From: an uncultured bacterium
Lineage (GTDB): Bacteria > Bacteroidota > Bacteroidia > Bacteroidales > Bacteroidaceae
Length of the DNA stretch: 63,160 bases
Direction of reading: 5' to 3'
Assembly: GCA_905214795.1 (NCBI GenBank)
Contig: CAJMNM010000018.1
Coordinates: forward strand, 1 to 63,160
Shown: positions 18,044-26,839 of the stretch, piece after piece
Layout: each line of letters begins with the position of its first letter
Numbering within the stretch: position 1 is the stretch's first letter
Translations under genes and position numbers: made by a program
Notes under the pieces: model-generated
Database searches by the model: none
What the model was told of the DNA's origin: nothing
What the model saw: only the letters and a program-made list of their open reading frames with translations

Positions 18044-19279
18044 TTATAATTTACCACGTTCTTCCAGATAAGAATCCTTAAATCCAAGGAAGTAGAGCAC
18101 ACCGTCAAGTCCAATTGTATTAATTGACTGTTTGGCATTAGCCACAACACGAGGTTTTGCATGAAAGGCAATGCCCAAACCGGCTTCAGAAAGCATCGGA
18201 AGGTCGTTTGCTCCGTCACCCACCGCAATGGTCTGTGCAATATCCACATGCTCCACCTGTGCTATCAGTTTCAGCAACTCCGCTTTACGGCGTCCGTCCA
18301 CTATCTCACCCACATACCGGCCTGTAAGTTTACCGTCTACAACTTCAAGTTCATTGGCATATACATAATCAATGCCATACTTATTCTTTAAATAATTGCC
18401 GAAATAAGTAAATCCTCCCGACAGAATAGCAATCTTGTATCCATACTGTTTAAGAACGAACATCAGTCGGTCCACACCTTCGGTAATCGGCAGATTCTCG
18501 GCTATATCCTTCATCACCGACTCATCAAGTCCTTTCAACAGAGCCACCCGCTCGGTAAAACTTTCCTTAAAATCTATCTCGCCACGCATGGCTCTTTCCG
18601 TGATAGCCTTCACCTTGTCACCCACACCCGCACGCATCGCCAGTTCATCGATGACTTCTGTCTCAATCAATGTAGAGTCCATATCGAAACAAATCAGACG
18701 ACGCATACGACGATACATATTGTCAAGCTGGAAAGAAAAGTCCATCGACAGTTCGCTTGACAGTTTCAAAAGTTCGGCCTGCATGGCTTCACGGTCGCGC
18801 GGCGTACCTCGGACTGAAAATTCTATACAAGCACGGATATTCTCTTTGTGCTCGTCCAAAGGAATACGTCCTGTCAAACGTCTGATGGCATCTATGTTCA
18901 AACCTTGCTCGGCCAATACAGATGTCACAGCCTCAATCTGACGTGCAGAAAGTTTACGTCCCAGCAAAGTCAGAATATAGCGGTGCTTACCTTGCATACC
19001 GACCCAGTCATTATATTCTTCGGTAGAGACAGGATAAAACTTGATATTCACCCCAAGTTCAGTAGCCATGAACAATAGATTTTTCATTATATGCCCCGAA
19101 TTCTCCTCCGATGAACGGAAAAGAATACCAAGTGTCAGTGTATTATGAATGTCAGCCTGACCAATATCAAGAATAGTCACATCATATTGAGCCAGAACTC
19201 CCATGATGGATGATGTCAGTCCCGGACGGTCTTCACCGGTAATACGCACCAGTATGAGCTCTCTGTTTGGTTGTTCCAT
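18044..19279 (-). CDS. serB: Phosphoserine phosphatase with N-terminal ACT domains
   Basis: Last step of L-serine biosynthesis. The 411-residue protein has two ACT-like regulatory regions (about 8-85 and 98-175) followed by a HAD domain: nucleophile motif FDMDST with Asp199/Asp201, then the Ser/Lys region and a GDGANDLPML motif near the C-terminus that binds Mg. The ACT domains suggest feedback sensing of an amino acid, likely serine. It heads a group of three minus-strand genes. Confidence 0.95.
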   Translation of the reverse strand: MEQPNRELILVRITGEDRPGLTSSIMGVLAQYDVTILDIGQADIHNTLTLGILFRSSEENSGHIMKNLLFMATELGVNIKFYPVSTEEYNDWVGMQGKHRYILTLLGRKLSARQIEAVTSVLAEQGLNIDAIRRLTGRIPLDEHKENIRACIEFSVRGTPRDREAMQAELLKLSSELSMDFSFQLDNMYRRMRRLICFDMDSTLIETEVIDELAMRAGVGDKVKAITERAMRGEIDFKESFTERVALLKGLDESVMKDIAENLPITEGVDRLMFVLKQYGYKIAILSGGFTYFGNYLKNKYGIDYVYANELEVVDGKLTGRYVGEIVDGRRKAELLKLIAQVEHVDIAQTIAVGDGANDLPMLSEAGLGIAFHAKPRVVANAKQSINTIGLDGVLYFLGFKDSYLEERGKL

Positions 19280-19307
19280 GTTTTTATTTCAATTCAATTT
19301 TTACATG

Positions 19308-19315
19308 CAAAACTA
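19308..19315 (-). promoter_or_regulatory. -7 element of serB
   Basis: Minus-strand TAGTTTTG, 28 bp before the serB start. There is no good -33 partner. Confidence 0.45.
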
Positions 19316-19424
19316 CAAAAAATTATAATAGCATACCTTAAAATAGGCGCAATTTAGCCTGATGTAAAACAATTGTAAAGATTCAAGCTTTACAGTCTCC
19401 TTTATCATTCTTTAAATAAGACTA

Positions 19425-19606
19425 TGCCGAGCCTTTCGCTATCTTTGTTTCACGATAATAAGATACGGCTCGGCAAAAACTCAAACAAGTTTGGTCTTTT
19501 ACTCTCGCCTTTCGCTATCTTTAAATAAGACAGGAGGCGGCTCGGCAGAGACAATCTTGAAAACTGCGTTTTCATTTGCCTCTGCTCTCACCTTTCGCTA
19601 TCTTTG
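19425..19606 (+). repeat. Iterated intergenic element with three CCTTTCGCTATCTTT copies
   Basis: CCTTTCGCTATCTTT occurs at 19432, 19508 and 19591 (76 and 83 bp apart), each containing the promoter -7 form TATCTTT(G/A). The first copy is overlapped by TGCCGAGCC (19425-19433), whose complement GGCTCGGCA recurs at 19467-19475 and 19539-19547, so long stem-loops are possible. TTTAAATAAGA also occurs twice. The gap 19280-19627 holds no gene apart from this and the serB promoter. Confidence 0.85.
19599..19606 (+). promoter_or_regulatory. -7 element of the RluA gene
   Basis: TATCTTTG within the third repeat copy, 21 bp before the ATG. The two upstream copies could be decoy or extra promoters. Confidence 0.55.
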
Positions 19607-19627
19607 CAAATCAAATGAGAGATAAAC

Positions 19628-21265
19628 ATGAATAGTGACCGTTTACGTCTGCATACATTGGATTTTAATCCGGAACATGACCAACTTCCATCTCGTTTTA
19701 CTTACCCGTTCCACTATGAGCCGCACCCGCTTTGTCGGCAGGCAGCCCAAATGGTACAGGCTGAAATTATCGCTCATCCCGAGTGGCGTCGGGAAGCGGA
19801 ACAAGGTAAAATGTTCGGCGTATTGGTTGTGAGTACACCGGACAGGCGAATTGGTTTTTTCGCTGCTTTCTCGGGCATTCTAAACGGACAGAATGACTGG
19901 CCGTATTTTGTCCCGCCGGTCTACGATCTGCTCAAACCGGACGGTTTTTTCAAAACCGGAGAAGCACAAATCTCTGAATTAAACCAACACATCCGTCAGC
20001 TCGAAACCGGAACAGAATACCTGCAAGCCGAAGAAAACCTCAAAAGAACCGAGCAACAGGCAGAAGAAGAAATTGAAAAGGCACGATGCGAACTTCAAAA
20101 GGCCAAGAGCGAACGTGACCGACGTCGTACCCAAGGCATTACGGATGAAACAGAACAAGCGTTCATCAGAGAAAGCCAGTTCCAGAAAGCCGAATTTAAA
20201 CGACTGGAACGTGCATGGAAAACGCAGATTGAAAACTGCCGACATAAATTCGATACGCTTAAACATGAAATTGAATCACTGAAACAAGAACGGAAAACAC
20301 GATCGGCTACACTTCAGGAACAACTGTTCTCACGTTTCGTATTTCTCAACGCAAACGGTGAGCAAAAGGATTTATGCCACATCTTTCACGAATACGGCCG
20401 CCCTACCCCTCCTGCCGGAAGCGGTGAATGTGCCGCTCCGAAACTATTGCAATACGCCTACCTTAATCATTGCCATCCACTGGCTATGGCAGAATTCTGG
20501 TGGGGAGCTTCACCCAAAGATGTCATCCGTAGGCAAGGCGCTTTCTATCCTTCGTGCAGGAGCAAATGCGAACCCATCCTGTGGCACATGCTCCAAGGAC
20601 TGGAAGTCGATCCCGATCCCATCACAGAAGCGGCAGCACAAATCCGCGATATACAAATCATCTACGAAGACGAGTGGCTCACTGTTATTAATAAACCGGC
20701 CGGCATGCTGTCCGTACCGGGTAAAACCGACGCACCATCCGTCTGGAAATGGGCACAGACACGTTATCCCGAAACCGACGGTCCTCTCATTGTCCACCGT
20801 CTCGACATGGCTACTTCCGGACTTCTGCTTATCGCAAAGACGAAAGAAATACATAAACAACTGCAAGCCATGTTTGAAAGCCGCGACATCAAAAAACGCT
20901 ATATGGCACTGCTCGACGGTACGGTTGCAGACAACAAGGGATTCATCCGCCTGCCACTCTGTCCCGACCCTTCCGAACGCCCCCGACAGATGGTCAACCA
21001 TGAATTCGGCAAACCGGCCGTTACACGCTATGAGGTTCTTTCACGCACCGGACAGTCCACCCGCATAGCCTTCTATCCACAGACCGGACGTACCCACCAG
21101 TTACGCATGCACGCCGCCCATCCGGAAGGTCTGAACGCGCCCATCAAAGGCGACGAACTCTACGGCACTAAAGCCGACCGACTGTATCTGCATGCCGACA
21201 TGCTGGTTTTCCGTCATCCCGTCAGTGGCAAGATGCTGACAGTAGAATCACCCGCCCCTTTCTGA
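19628..21265 (+). CDS. RluA-family pseudouridine synthase with long N-terminal extension
   Basis: Isomerises uridine to pseudouridine in rRNA or tRNA. The catalytic domain is residues about 340-545: INKPAGMLSVPG (355-366) and the motif HRLD with catalytic Asp393. Ahead of it are about 340 extra residues: a folded N-terminal part (1-110), a charged coiled coil (about 114-235) and a Cys-rich part (Cys268, Cys282, Cys310, Cys314) that might hold a metal. At 545 residues it is about twice the usual RluA size. I recall such extended forms in Bacteroidetes. The RNA target is unknown. Confidence 0.88.
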   Translation: MNSDRLRLHTLDFNPEHDQLPSRFTYPFHYEPHPLCRQAAQMVQAEIIAHPEWRREAEQGKMFGVLVVSTPDRRIGFFAAFSGILNGQNDWPYFVPPVYDLLKPDGFFKTGEAQISELNQHIRQLETGTEYLQAEENLKRTEQQAEEEIEKARCELQKAKSERDRRRTQGITDETEQAFIRESQFQKAEFKRLERAWKTQIENCRHKFDTLKHEIESLKQERKTRSATLQEQLFSRFVFLNANGEQKDLCHIFHEYGRPTPPAGSGECAAPKLLQYAYLNHCHPLAMAEFWWGASPKDVIRRQGAFYPSCRSKCEPILWHMLQGLEVDPDPITEAAAQIRDIQIIYEDEWLTVINKPAGMLSVPGKTDAPSVWKWAQTRYPETDGPLIVHRLDMATSGLLLIAKTKEIHKQLQAMFESRDIKKRYMALLDGTVADNKGFIRLPLCPDPSERPRQMVNHEFGKPAVTRYEVLSRTGQSTRIAFYPQTGRTHQLRMHAAHPEGLNAPIKGDELYGTKADRLYLHADMLVFRHPVSGKMLTVESPAPF

Positions 21266-21285
21266 AAAGCCATACTTTTTTAAGG

Positions 21286-22089
21286 CTATCCAAGATCAAT
21301 CACTTCCAAATCATCCGGTACCCAGATTTTCCCGCTAAACGAACGGGAAGCCTCTTCTGTATATAAACTCTTCCGTTCGGCCAACCGGGTATCCTCGGTA
21401 TGATAAAGCAACAGATTCTTAACAGACAGTTCCTCAGCCAGACGACCGGCATCCAACGCTGTGCTGTGATGCTTCTCATAGGGAGAAAACACCTCACGGT
21501 CCGCATACAGACAAAAAGCCTCAGACATCAGCCAGTCTGCATTCGCCGCAAAACCATGGTTACGCGGATTGTAAGGCTCGTCGCCCAGACAGGTCAGCGT
21601 CTGTCCGTTTTTCAGACGCGCGCTGAAACCATACTGTTTCTCTTTTGTAGAGCCTATATCAAAACAATGTGCCGACAGTCCTGTCGCCTCGAAAGCGTCA
21701 CCGTCTTTCAGTTCACAAAAAAGAATTGACTCGCCTATCAGCTTCACAATCTTTTTGGTTAACATCATCCGGCAACAAGTATCCAACACGTTGAGCACCT
21801 TATCATGTCCATACACTGTAAAGGTTCCCTCATAACGGCCTTTCAGCATACGTTGTGCCACCATACGCACCACCCATATAGCCCCTAAAATATGATCGGT
21901 ATGCGCATGAGTAATAAACATCTGATGAATATCTGTAAGCGCAATCCCGGCCAGTTCCAACTGACGTAATATCCCATTGCCACCTCCCGCATCCACAAGC
22001 AGACAATCTTTGTCATTACGAATGGCAAAACACGTATTATAACATTTGGTCACTCCGGCATTACCCGTTCCCAACATCACTAATTCCAT
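21286..22089 (-). CDS. MBL-fold metallo-hydrolase (RNase Z-like)
   Basis: A 267-residue metallo-beta-lactamase-fold enzyme. The zinc motif HAHTDH is at residues 61-66, with further ligands expected at a later Asp and at the Ser-Thr-Ala / His region near 210-235. It resembles the RNase Z / ElaC branch, but the N-terminus (LVMLGTGNAG) and lack of a clear exosite leave the substrate open. The start lies 37 bp after the aldo/keto reductase stop, so the two are probably cotranscribed. Confidence 0.82.
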   Translation of the reverse strand: MELVMLGTGNAGVTKCYNTCFAIRNDKDCLLVDAGGGNGILRQLELAGIALTDIHQMFITHAHTDHILGAIWVVRMVAQRMLKGRYEGTFTVYGHDKVLNVLDTCCRMMLTKKIVKLIGESILFCELKDGDAFEATGLSAHCFDIGSTKEKQYGFSARLKNGQTLTCLGDEPYNPRNHGFAANADWLMSEAFCLYADREVFSPYEKHHSTALDAGRLAEELSVKNLLLYHTEDTRLAERKSLYTEEASRSFSGKIWVPDDLEVIDLG

Positions 22090-22126
22090 ATTGAATAAAA
22101 AAAATTATATCAGTTTATTATGCCGT

Positions 22127-23128
22127 TCAATCTAAAATACAATTGATACGTTCCAGTTCCTCGGTTGTAAAATCAGTCTGACGCAATGCTTCAAGATTAT
22201 TCTGCAACTGATTGACAGAACTGGCCCCCACAATAACCGAGGTCACAGCCTCATCTTTCAGCAACCAAGCCAAAGCCATCTGTGCCAGGGTCTGACCTCG
22301 CTCTTGAGCCAATCCGCCAAGTGAAACAATCTGCTCAAGCATTTTATCTGTCAACACATCTTTCTTCAGGAATGCATTCCGTGCCATCCGCGAATCTTCG
22401 GGAATACCATGCAGATAACGGTCTGTCAGCAAACCTTGCGCCAACGGGGAGAAGGCGACAAATCCCGCTCCATGCTCAGCCGCTTGTGACAGAATACCCA
22501 GACGTTCCGGATCGCGTACAAACATATTATACCGTCCCTGATAAACCAGGCAAGGCACATGCTGTGCCTCCAGATAAGCGTATGCCTCAGCTGCCTGTTC
22601 CAACGGATATTTAGACAATCCGACATACAAAGCCTTCCCCTGACGTACCATGTCGACCAAAGTCTGCAAGGTTTCCATCAATGGAGTATCCGGATCGTAA
22701 CGGTGGGAGTAAAATACATCCACATAGTCCAAATGCATTCTTTTAAGACTCTGCTCCAGACTGCTCATCAGATGTTTGCGCGATCCCCAGCTGCCATACG
22801 GTCCCGGCCACATGTCATGTCCGGCTTTTGTAGCAATAAACATCTCGTCACGATATGACGCAAACGATTTCTGCATCAACCGCCCGAACGTCTCTTCCGC
22901 CGATCCGGCCGTAGGCCCGTAATTATTGGCCAGGTCAAAATGTGTAATACCATGGTCAAACGCATAATGTGCAATGGCACGGGCATTAGGATAAGAATCC
23001 ACATCACCGAAGTTGTGCCACAATCCTAAAGATATTTCCGGCAATAAAACGCCGCTCCGTCCGCAACGCCGGTATCGCATACCTTTCTCGTAACGGTCAG
23101 ATGCCGGAGTATAATTCAAATCTGACAT
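22127..23128 (-). CDS. Aldo/keto reductase (YghZ/Gpr-like)
   Basis: NADPH-dependent reductase of the AKR superfamily. The catalytic tetrad is visible as Asp65 and Tyr70 (HFDLANNYG), Lys101 (FIATKAG) and His142 (YSHRYD). The 333-residue length and the segment MWPGPYGSWGSRKHL match the E. coli YghZ (L-glyceraldehyde-3-phosphate reductase) subgroup. Likely roles are detoxification of aldehydes or methylglyoxal. It is the first gene of a two-gene group with the MBL hydrolase. Confidence 0.9.
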   Translation of the reverse strand: MSDLNYTPASDRYEKGMRYRRCGRSGVLLPEISLGLWHNFGDVDSYPNARAIAHYAFDHGITHFDLANNYGPTAGSAEETFGRLMQKSFASYRDEMFIATKAGHDMWPGPYGSWGSRKHLMSSLEQSLKRMHLDYVDVFYSHRYDPDTPLMETLQTLVDMVRQGKALYVGLSKYPLEQAAEAYAYLEAQHVPCLVYQGRYNMFVRDPERLGILSQAAEHGAGFVAFSPLAQGLLTDRYLHGIPEDSRMARNAFLKKDVLTDKMLEQIVSLGGLAQERGQTLAQMALAWLLKDEAVTSVIVGASSVNQLQNNLEALRQTDFTTEELERINCILD

Positions 23129-23151
23129 AAACCAATAAAATAATTATATAA

Positions 23152-23159
23152 CAAAAATA
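23152..23159 (-). promoter_or_regulatory. -7 element of the aldo/keto reductase gene
   Basis: Minus-strand TATTTTTG, 23 bp before the start codon; -33 is weak. Confidence 0.45.
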
Positions 23160-23586
23160 CTAATAAAAACTGATAAACAGAAAAATGAGGTAAAATTATT
23201 GCCAGATAGGAGTTTTAGGAAAATGACTTGAAAAATAAAAGTCAGAAATCATTTTATTGATTTCCATTGATTTTTTCTTTGTTAATTCCCTAAAATAACA
23301 TAACTTAACCGCTGAAAATACAAATTCAAAATCAATCCAAATGAAAGTAAAATCTATTAGTATGTCTCCTGCTACCACGGATGTTTGAGGGAAGTATAGC
23401 CAAAAACTCTTGCCACTCCATGCAATGAGAAAGCCTAATCCTTATGCCGTGATTTCCAGAACCTATGCAACCTGCCGTAGCCGTGTGAGAGTATACTGGA
23501 AAACGTTTTGATGCCCCATGGGGAAGACAACCGGGATTTTTCAGATCACCGCTGTTCTAATGTCTATTTAACGATATTTACATAAA
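23160..23586. other. Intergenic region with a GC-richer core of unknown nature
   Basis: The left half (to 23370) is AT-rich. The part 23375-23560 is clearly richer in G and C, reads like former coding DNA and includes a CCCCATGGGG palindrome near 23514, but both strands are broken by stops and I recognise no family. No TAnnTTTG promoter is visible for the next gene. Confidence 0.5.
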
Positions 23587-25941
23587 ATGAGGAACCGAAT
23601 CATTGCACTATCATGTTGTATCATTTTGCTATCCCAATATTTATATGGGGATAATGTTATCATTGCAGATAAGGAGTTGAAAACACCTATTCCCGCTGCT
23701 GTGGTGTCGGTTTGGATTGAAAACTCAGATGCAGCATTGAACCTTATATCTGATGATTCGGGTATAGTAAAAATACCGAAAAATGCGACCCGGCTCATCG
23801 TAAGGAAGTTTGGATATGAAGAAAAAAAAGTAAACGCCTACACATATTCAGAAGGTGACACAATCTTTTTGGAAATGGGTTATATTTTGCGGGAAGTCAC
23901 TGTAAGTGCTATTAGAAATAAATTTCATATCAAATCAGACCGCTATATCTACGATGTCGCATCCGACAGTGCTTTAATCGGCAAGTCTGCTTTTGAAGCC
24001 TTGGGGCGGATTCCGATTCTTAATGCGACTATTGATGGTAATATATCTTCGATGCAGGGCAAGAACCTTGTCTATAAAGTCAACGGACTGTCCAATCCGA
24101 TGCTTACAGGTGATTTGCAGACAGCTTTGCGCTCTCTGAAAGCGGATTACATCAAACGAATAGAACTGAAAAACGATCCGACGGGTAACAATCCGAACAC
24201 TCTTGAGATAAATATTGTAACAAAAGGACGGCTTGAAGGATATCAAGCCAATGCGACAACGCGTCTGAAAGACTATTCATGGCAAACATCATTATGGGGC
24301 CTTACAAAAATAAACAAGTTTTGTGTTTCCGGCTCTTATTATTATATGTTAAACTATTACCACAAGGATAAGGATTATCTTGAAGAAATGCGAGAAAATT
24401 CTGAAGAGCAGCTATCATACGTCAGGGAAACTACCAACTCAGGATACCGGGCACATTTCAACAATGCGGAATTGTCGATGTCATATGATATCGATGACCA
24501 TACGATTATATCGGCCTATGGGCGTATATTGGCAAAAACGAATCCGTACACTTCTTCCCACTCTAATACAGTCATACGTTCTGAAAATCTTTTGGATCTC
24601 GTCGCCTATAACCAGTCGAGCCAAACAACTTTTGATGATAAAGAGTACAGTGCCAACATTAACTTTGAAAAGATATATGGCGAAAACGGAAAATTATTCA
24701 TTGGATATGACTTTTACAAACGGCCTAACAGCAGTTTACAAAAAGTCAGATATGATGTGACATTATGCAACGACAGTTCTCTTCTTCCCCAATTAGAGGA
24801 ATATGACCGTAGAGAATTCGTGGATTTGACCATGCACACGACAATGGTAGAATACCGGCGGCATTTCTTACGCAATCACACGATATTCGCCAATGTCATG
24901 TATCGGTTCCGCTCAGATGTTGACGATGACAGTCTTGGAACCAATATAGAAAATATAAAGCTGAGACAGCATCTTTTAGATGGTAGTTTGGCATACAAGT
25001 TTGCAGTAGAAAAATTCTCACTGAATTGTGGTGTCGGCATACGTTCGTACAATGATAAGGTGACAAACTCCAAATATGGTCCTGAATACTCTTACTCTCG
25101 ACGTAATCTTATATGGCAACCGACACTCACCATATCATTTGTACCCAACGGTAAACAAAGATATGAATTGTCATACAGCATGACTTCCCTTATTCCTGAC
25201 ATTTCCGTCATGAACCCGTTCGTTTTTCAGGACGAACCGACCCGCGTCAGTTACGGGAATCCCAAAATATCTCCCGAGAAAAACCAAAAACTCTCGTTGA
25301 GTGCAAATTACAACCTGAACAGGCTGTATTTTAGTACTTCAATATCAGGAGGATATGCGTCAGACGTAATACTGAAGTATTCTTTTCTGGACGGAAAGAA
25401 TATTCTGAATACGACATACGATAATATTGCAAATAGATGGAACCTGGGAATATCATCTTTCTTGACTTGGAACATAACCCGAAAAACCTCATTACGTACA
25501 AACTTGTCATTAGACTATATTGATTATTCTTCCCACAGACTCAATTCGGGTAACTCCGGAGTTCAATTTAACGGCAATGTAAATCTGTCGCAGGAGTTAC
25601 CGTTCGGAATCTATGGAGAACTGCGCGGAAACTATAACACACCGTGGATAAACTTTCAGGGCAAGGGAGGTTCAAATTATGGATATGGCATCAGTCTGGC
25701 CCGCAACTTCCTGTCGAACAAGTTGCGAGTGTCATTAAGTGCTGAAAACTTTGCTCCGACATATTACAGCAGAACATATACGACCCTGGGAGAGGGTTAT
25801 TATCAAACACGGAAAATCCGTCGTTTCCATGCCTATTACTCTTTAACCGTAAGTTTTTCATTTGGAAATCTTCGTGCGAGAGTAAAGGAGACCGAAACTT
25901 CTATCTCAAATACTGATATCAAAAGTTCTTATGACGAATGA
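23587..25941 (+). CDS. Outer-membrane beta-barrel protein with CarboxypepD-like N-domain
   Basis: A 784-residue exported protein: signal peptide about 1-21, a carboxypeptidase-regulatory-like beta-sandwich (about 25-100), a TonB-receptor-like plug (about 105-215; note LREVTVSA and the KNDPTGNNPN segment) and a C-terminal barrel (about 220-784) of the OMP_b-brl_3 type. No SusD-like partner is adjacent. It may import or export a small ligand, or be a SusC-like relative without TonB-box evidence. It shares the overall plan but not close sequence identity with the receptors at 26840-37812. Confidence 0.82.
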   Translation: MRNRIIALSCCIILLSQYLYGDNVIIADKELKTPIPAAVVSVWIENSDAALNLISDDSGIVKIPKNATRLIVRKFGYEEKKVNAYTYSEGDTIFLEMGYILREVTVSAIRNKFHIKSDRYIYDVASDSALIGKSAFEALGRIPILNATIDGNISSMQGKNLVYKVNGLSNPMLTGDLQTALRSLKADYIKRIELKNDPTGNNPNTLEINIVTKGRLEGYQANATTRLKDYSWQTSLWGLTKINKFCVSGSYYYMLNYYHKDKDYLEEMRENSEEQLSYVRETTNSGYRAHFNNAELSMSYDIDDHTIISAYGRILAKTNPYTSSHSNTVIRSENLLDLVAYNQSSQTTFDDKEYSANINFEKIYGENGKLFIGYDFYKRPNSSLQKVRYDVTLCNDSSLLPQLEEYDRREFVDLTMHTTMVEYRRHFLRNHTIFANVMYRFRSDVDDDSLGTNIENIKLRQHLLDGSLAYKFAVEKFSLNCGVGIRSYNDKVTNSKYGPEYSYSRRNLIWQPTLTISFVPNGKQRYELSYSMTSLIPDISVMNPFVFQDEPTRVSYGNPKISPEKNQKLSLSANYNLNRLYFSTSISGGYASDVILKYSFLDGKNILNTTYDNIANRWNLGISSFLTWNITRKTSLRTNLSLDYIDYSSHRLNSGNSGVQFNGNVNLSQELPFGIYGELRGNYNTPWINFQGKGGSNYGYGISLARNFLSNKLRVSLSAENFAPTYYSRTYTTLGEGYYQTRKIRRFHAYYSLTVSFSFGNLRARVKETETSISNTDIKSSYDE

Positions 25942-26109
25942 ATAAAATACAAATGTCCGGATATTTCCCAATACAAATATTGAGTTGGAAACATAAAACC
26001 GGATGTTTTTCTATTTAAACGAACTTGTTCCTTGATTAAAGAAAGGAATCTTCAAAAAAGAAGAGAATAACGAGAAAAAAACGGGTTACACTACCCAAAA
26101 TAAGTTTAT

Positions 26110-26640
26110 AAAAAATCTCCTTCACCCCTTCACATAGCGCTATAACAAACTTATTTTCTGCACATTATATGTGAAGGACAATCCTTCACAACTCCTTCAC
26201 CTATCCTTCACACAACGCACTACTCTCCTATCTGTCCTTCACCCCATTCTTAAAGGATAAAAGTAAACGTCCCCATTACATTGATTTTAAGAAAACGTCG
26301 GTTTGTCAGCATTTCACCCTGAGAAATCGTATTTTAGTATTTATTATTTACAAAATATAAATGGGTACGGTTGTGACTTTTTCGGTAACCGTGCAGAAAA
26401 ATATTCCGGTACGGTAACGGGCATCACCGTAACAGTGCGGAAAAAAGTTCGCAACCGTATGCGATTATATTCGCGACCGTATACAAAAAAATTCATAAGC
26501 GTATGCATTTTAGAAAAACCAACAATTTTATGAAGGTTTTGTGAAGGAGTTGTGAAGGATGCCCCTTCACATCTAATCATCAATCAATCTGAAAGTTAAT
26601 CCTTCATGTGAAGGGGTGAAGCCAAAAAGTGAAAAAAAAC
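26110..26640 (+). repeat. Intergenic repeat element, copy A
   Basis: The 898-bp gap 25942-26839 has no gene. Its core carries about a dozen CCTTCAC/GTGAAGG units in both orientations, a block rich in CGGTAACCG-like words, and the self-complementary GTGAAGGATGCCCCTTCAC (26552-26570). Positions 26387-26445 are identical to the complement of 62331-62389 (59/59), and 26552-26570 to the complement of 62208-62226 (19/19). The order is conserved with almost equal spacing. Confidence 0.85.
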
Positions 26641-26839
26641 TTCTTAGGGAAAGACTATGGGACATACACATGCCACACCACTTAAAAACACATTAATAAC
26701 AATTATGATGAATTGCCCCATCCCGATAAAAAGCTTTCATTCCACAAAATGAACCCGGATTGCCTGCTCAACTACGGGTCTTGTCTGTATATTTGTAAAA
26801 TAAAATCCACGCTACCATTCAATAGATTCACGTCTCTTT

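Noticed and set aside
26110..26640. CRISPR array suspected from repeated CCTTCAC words
   Set aside because: The repeats are only 7 nt, in both orientations, at uneven distances and without unique spacers or cas genes.
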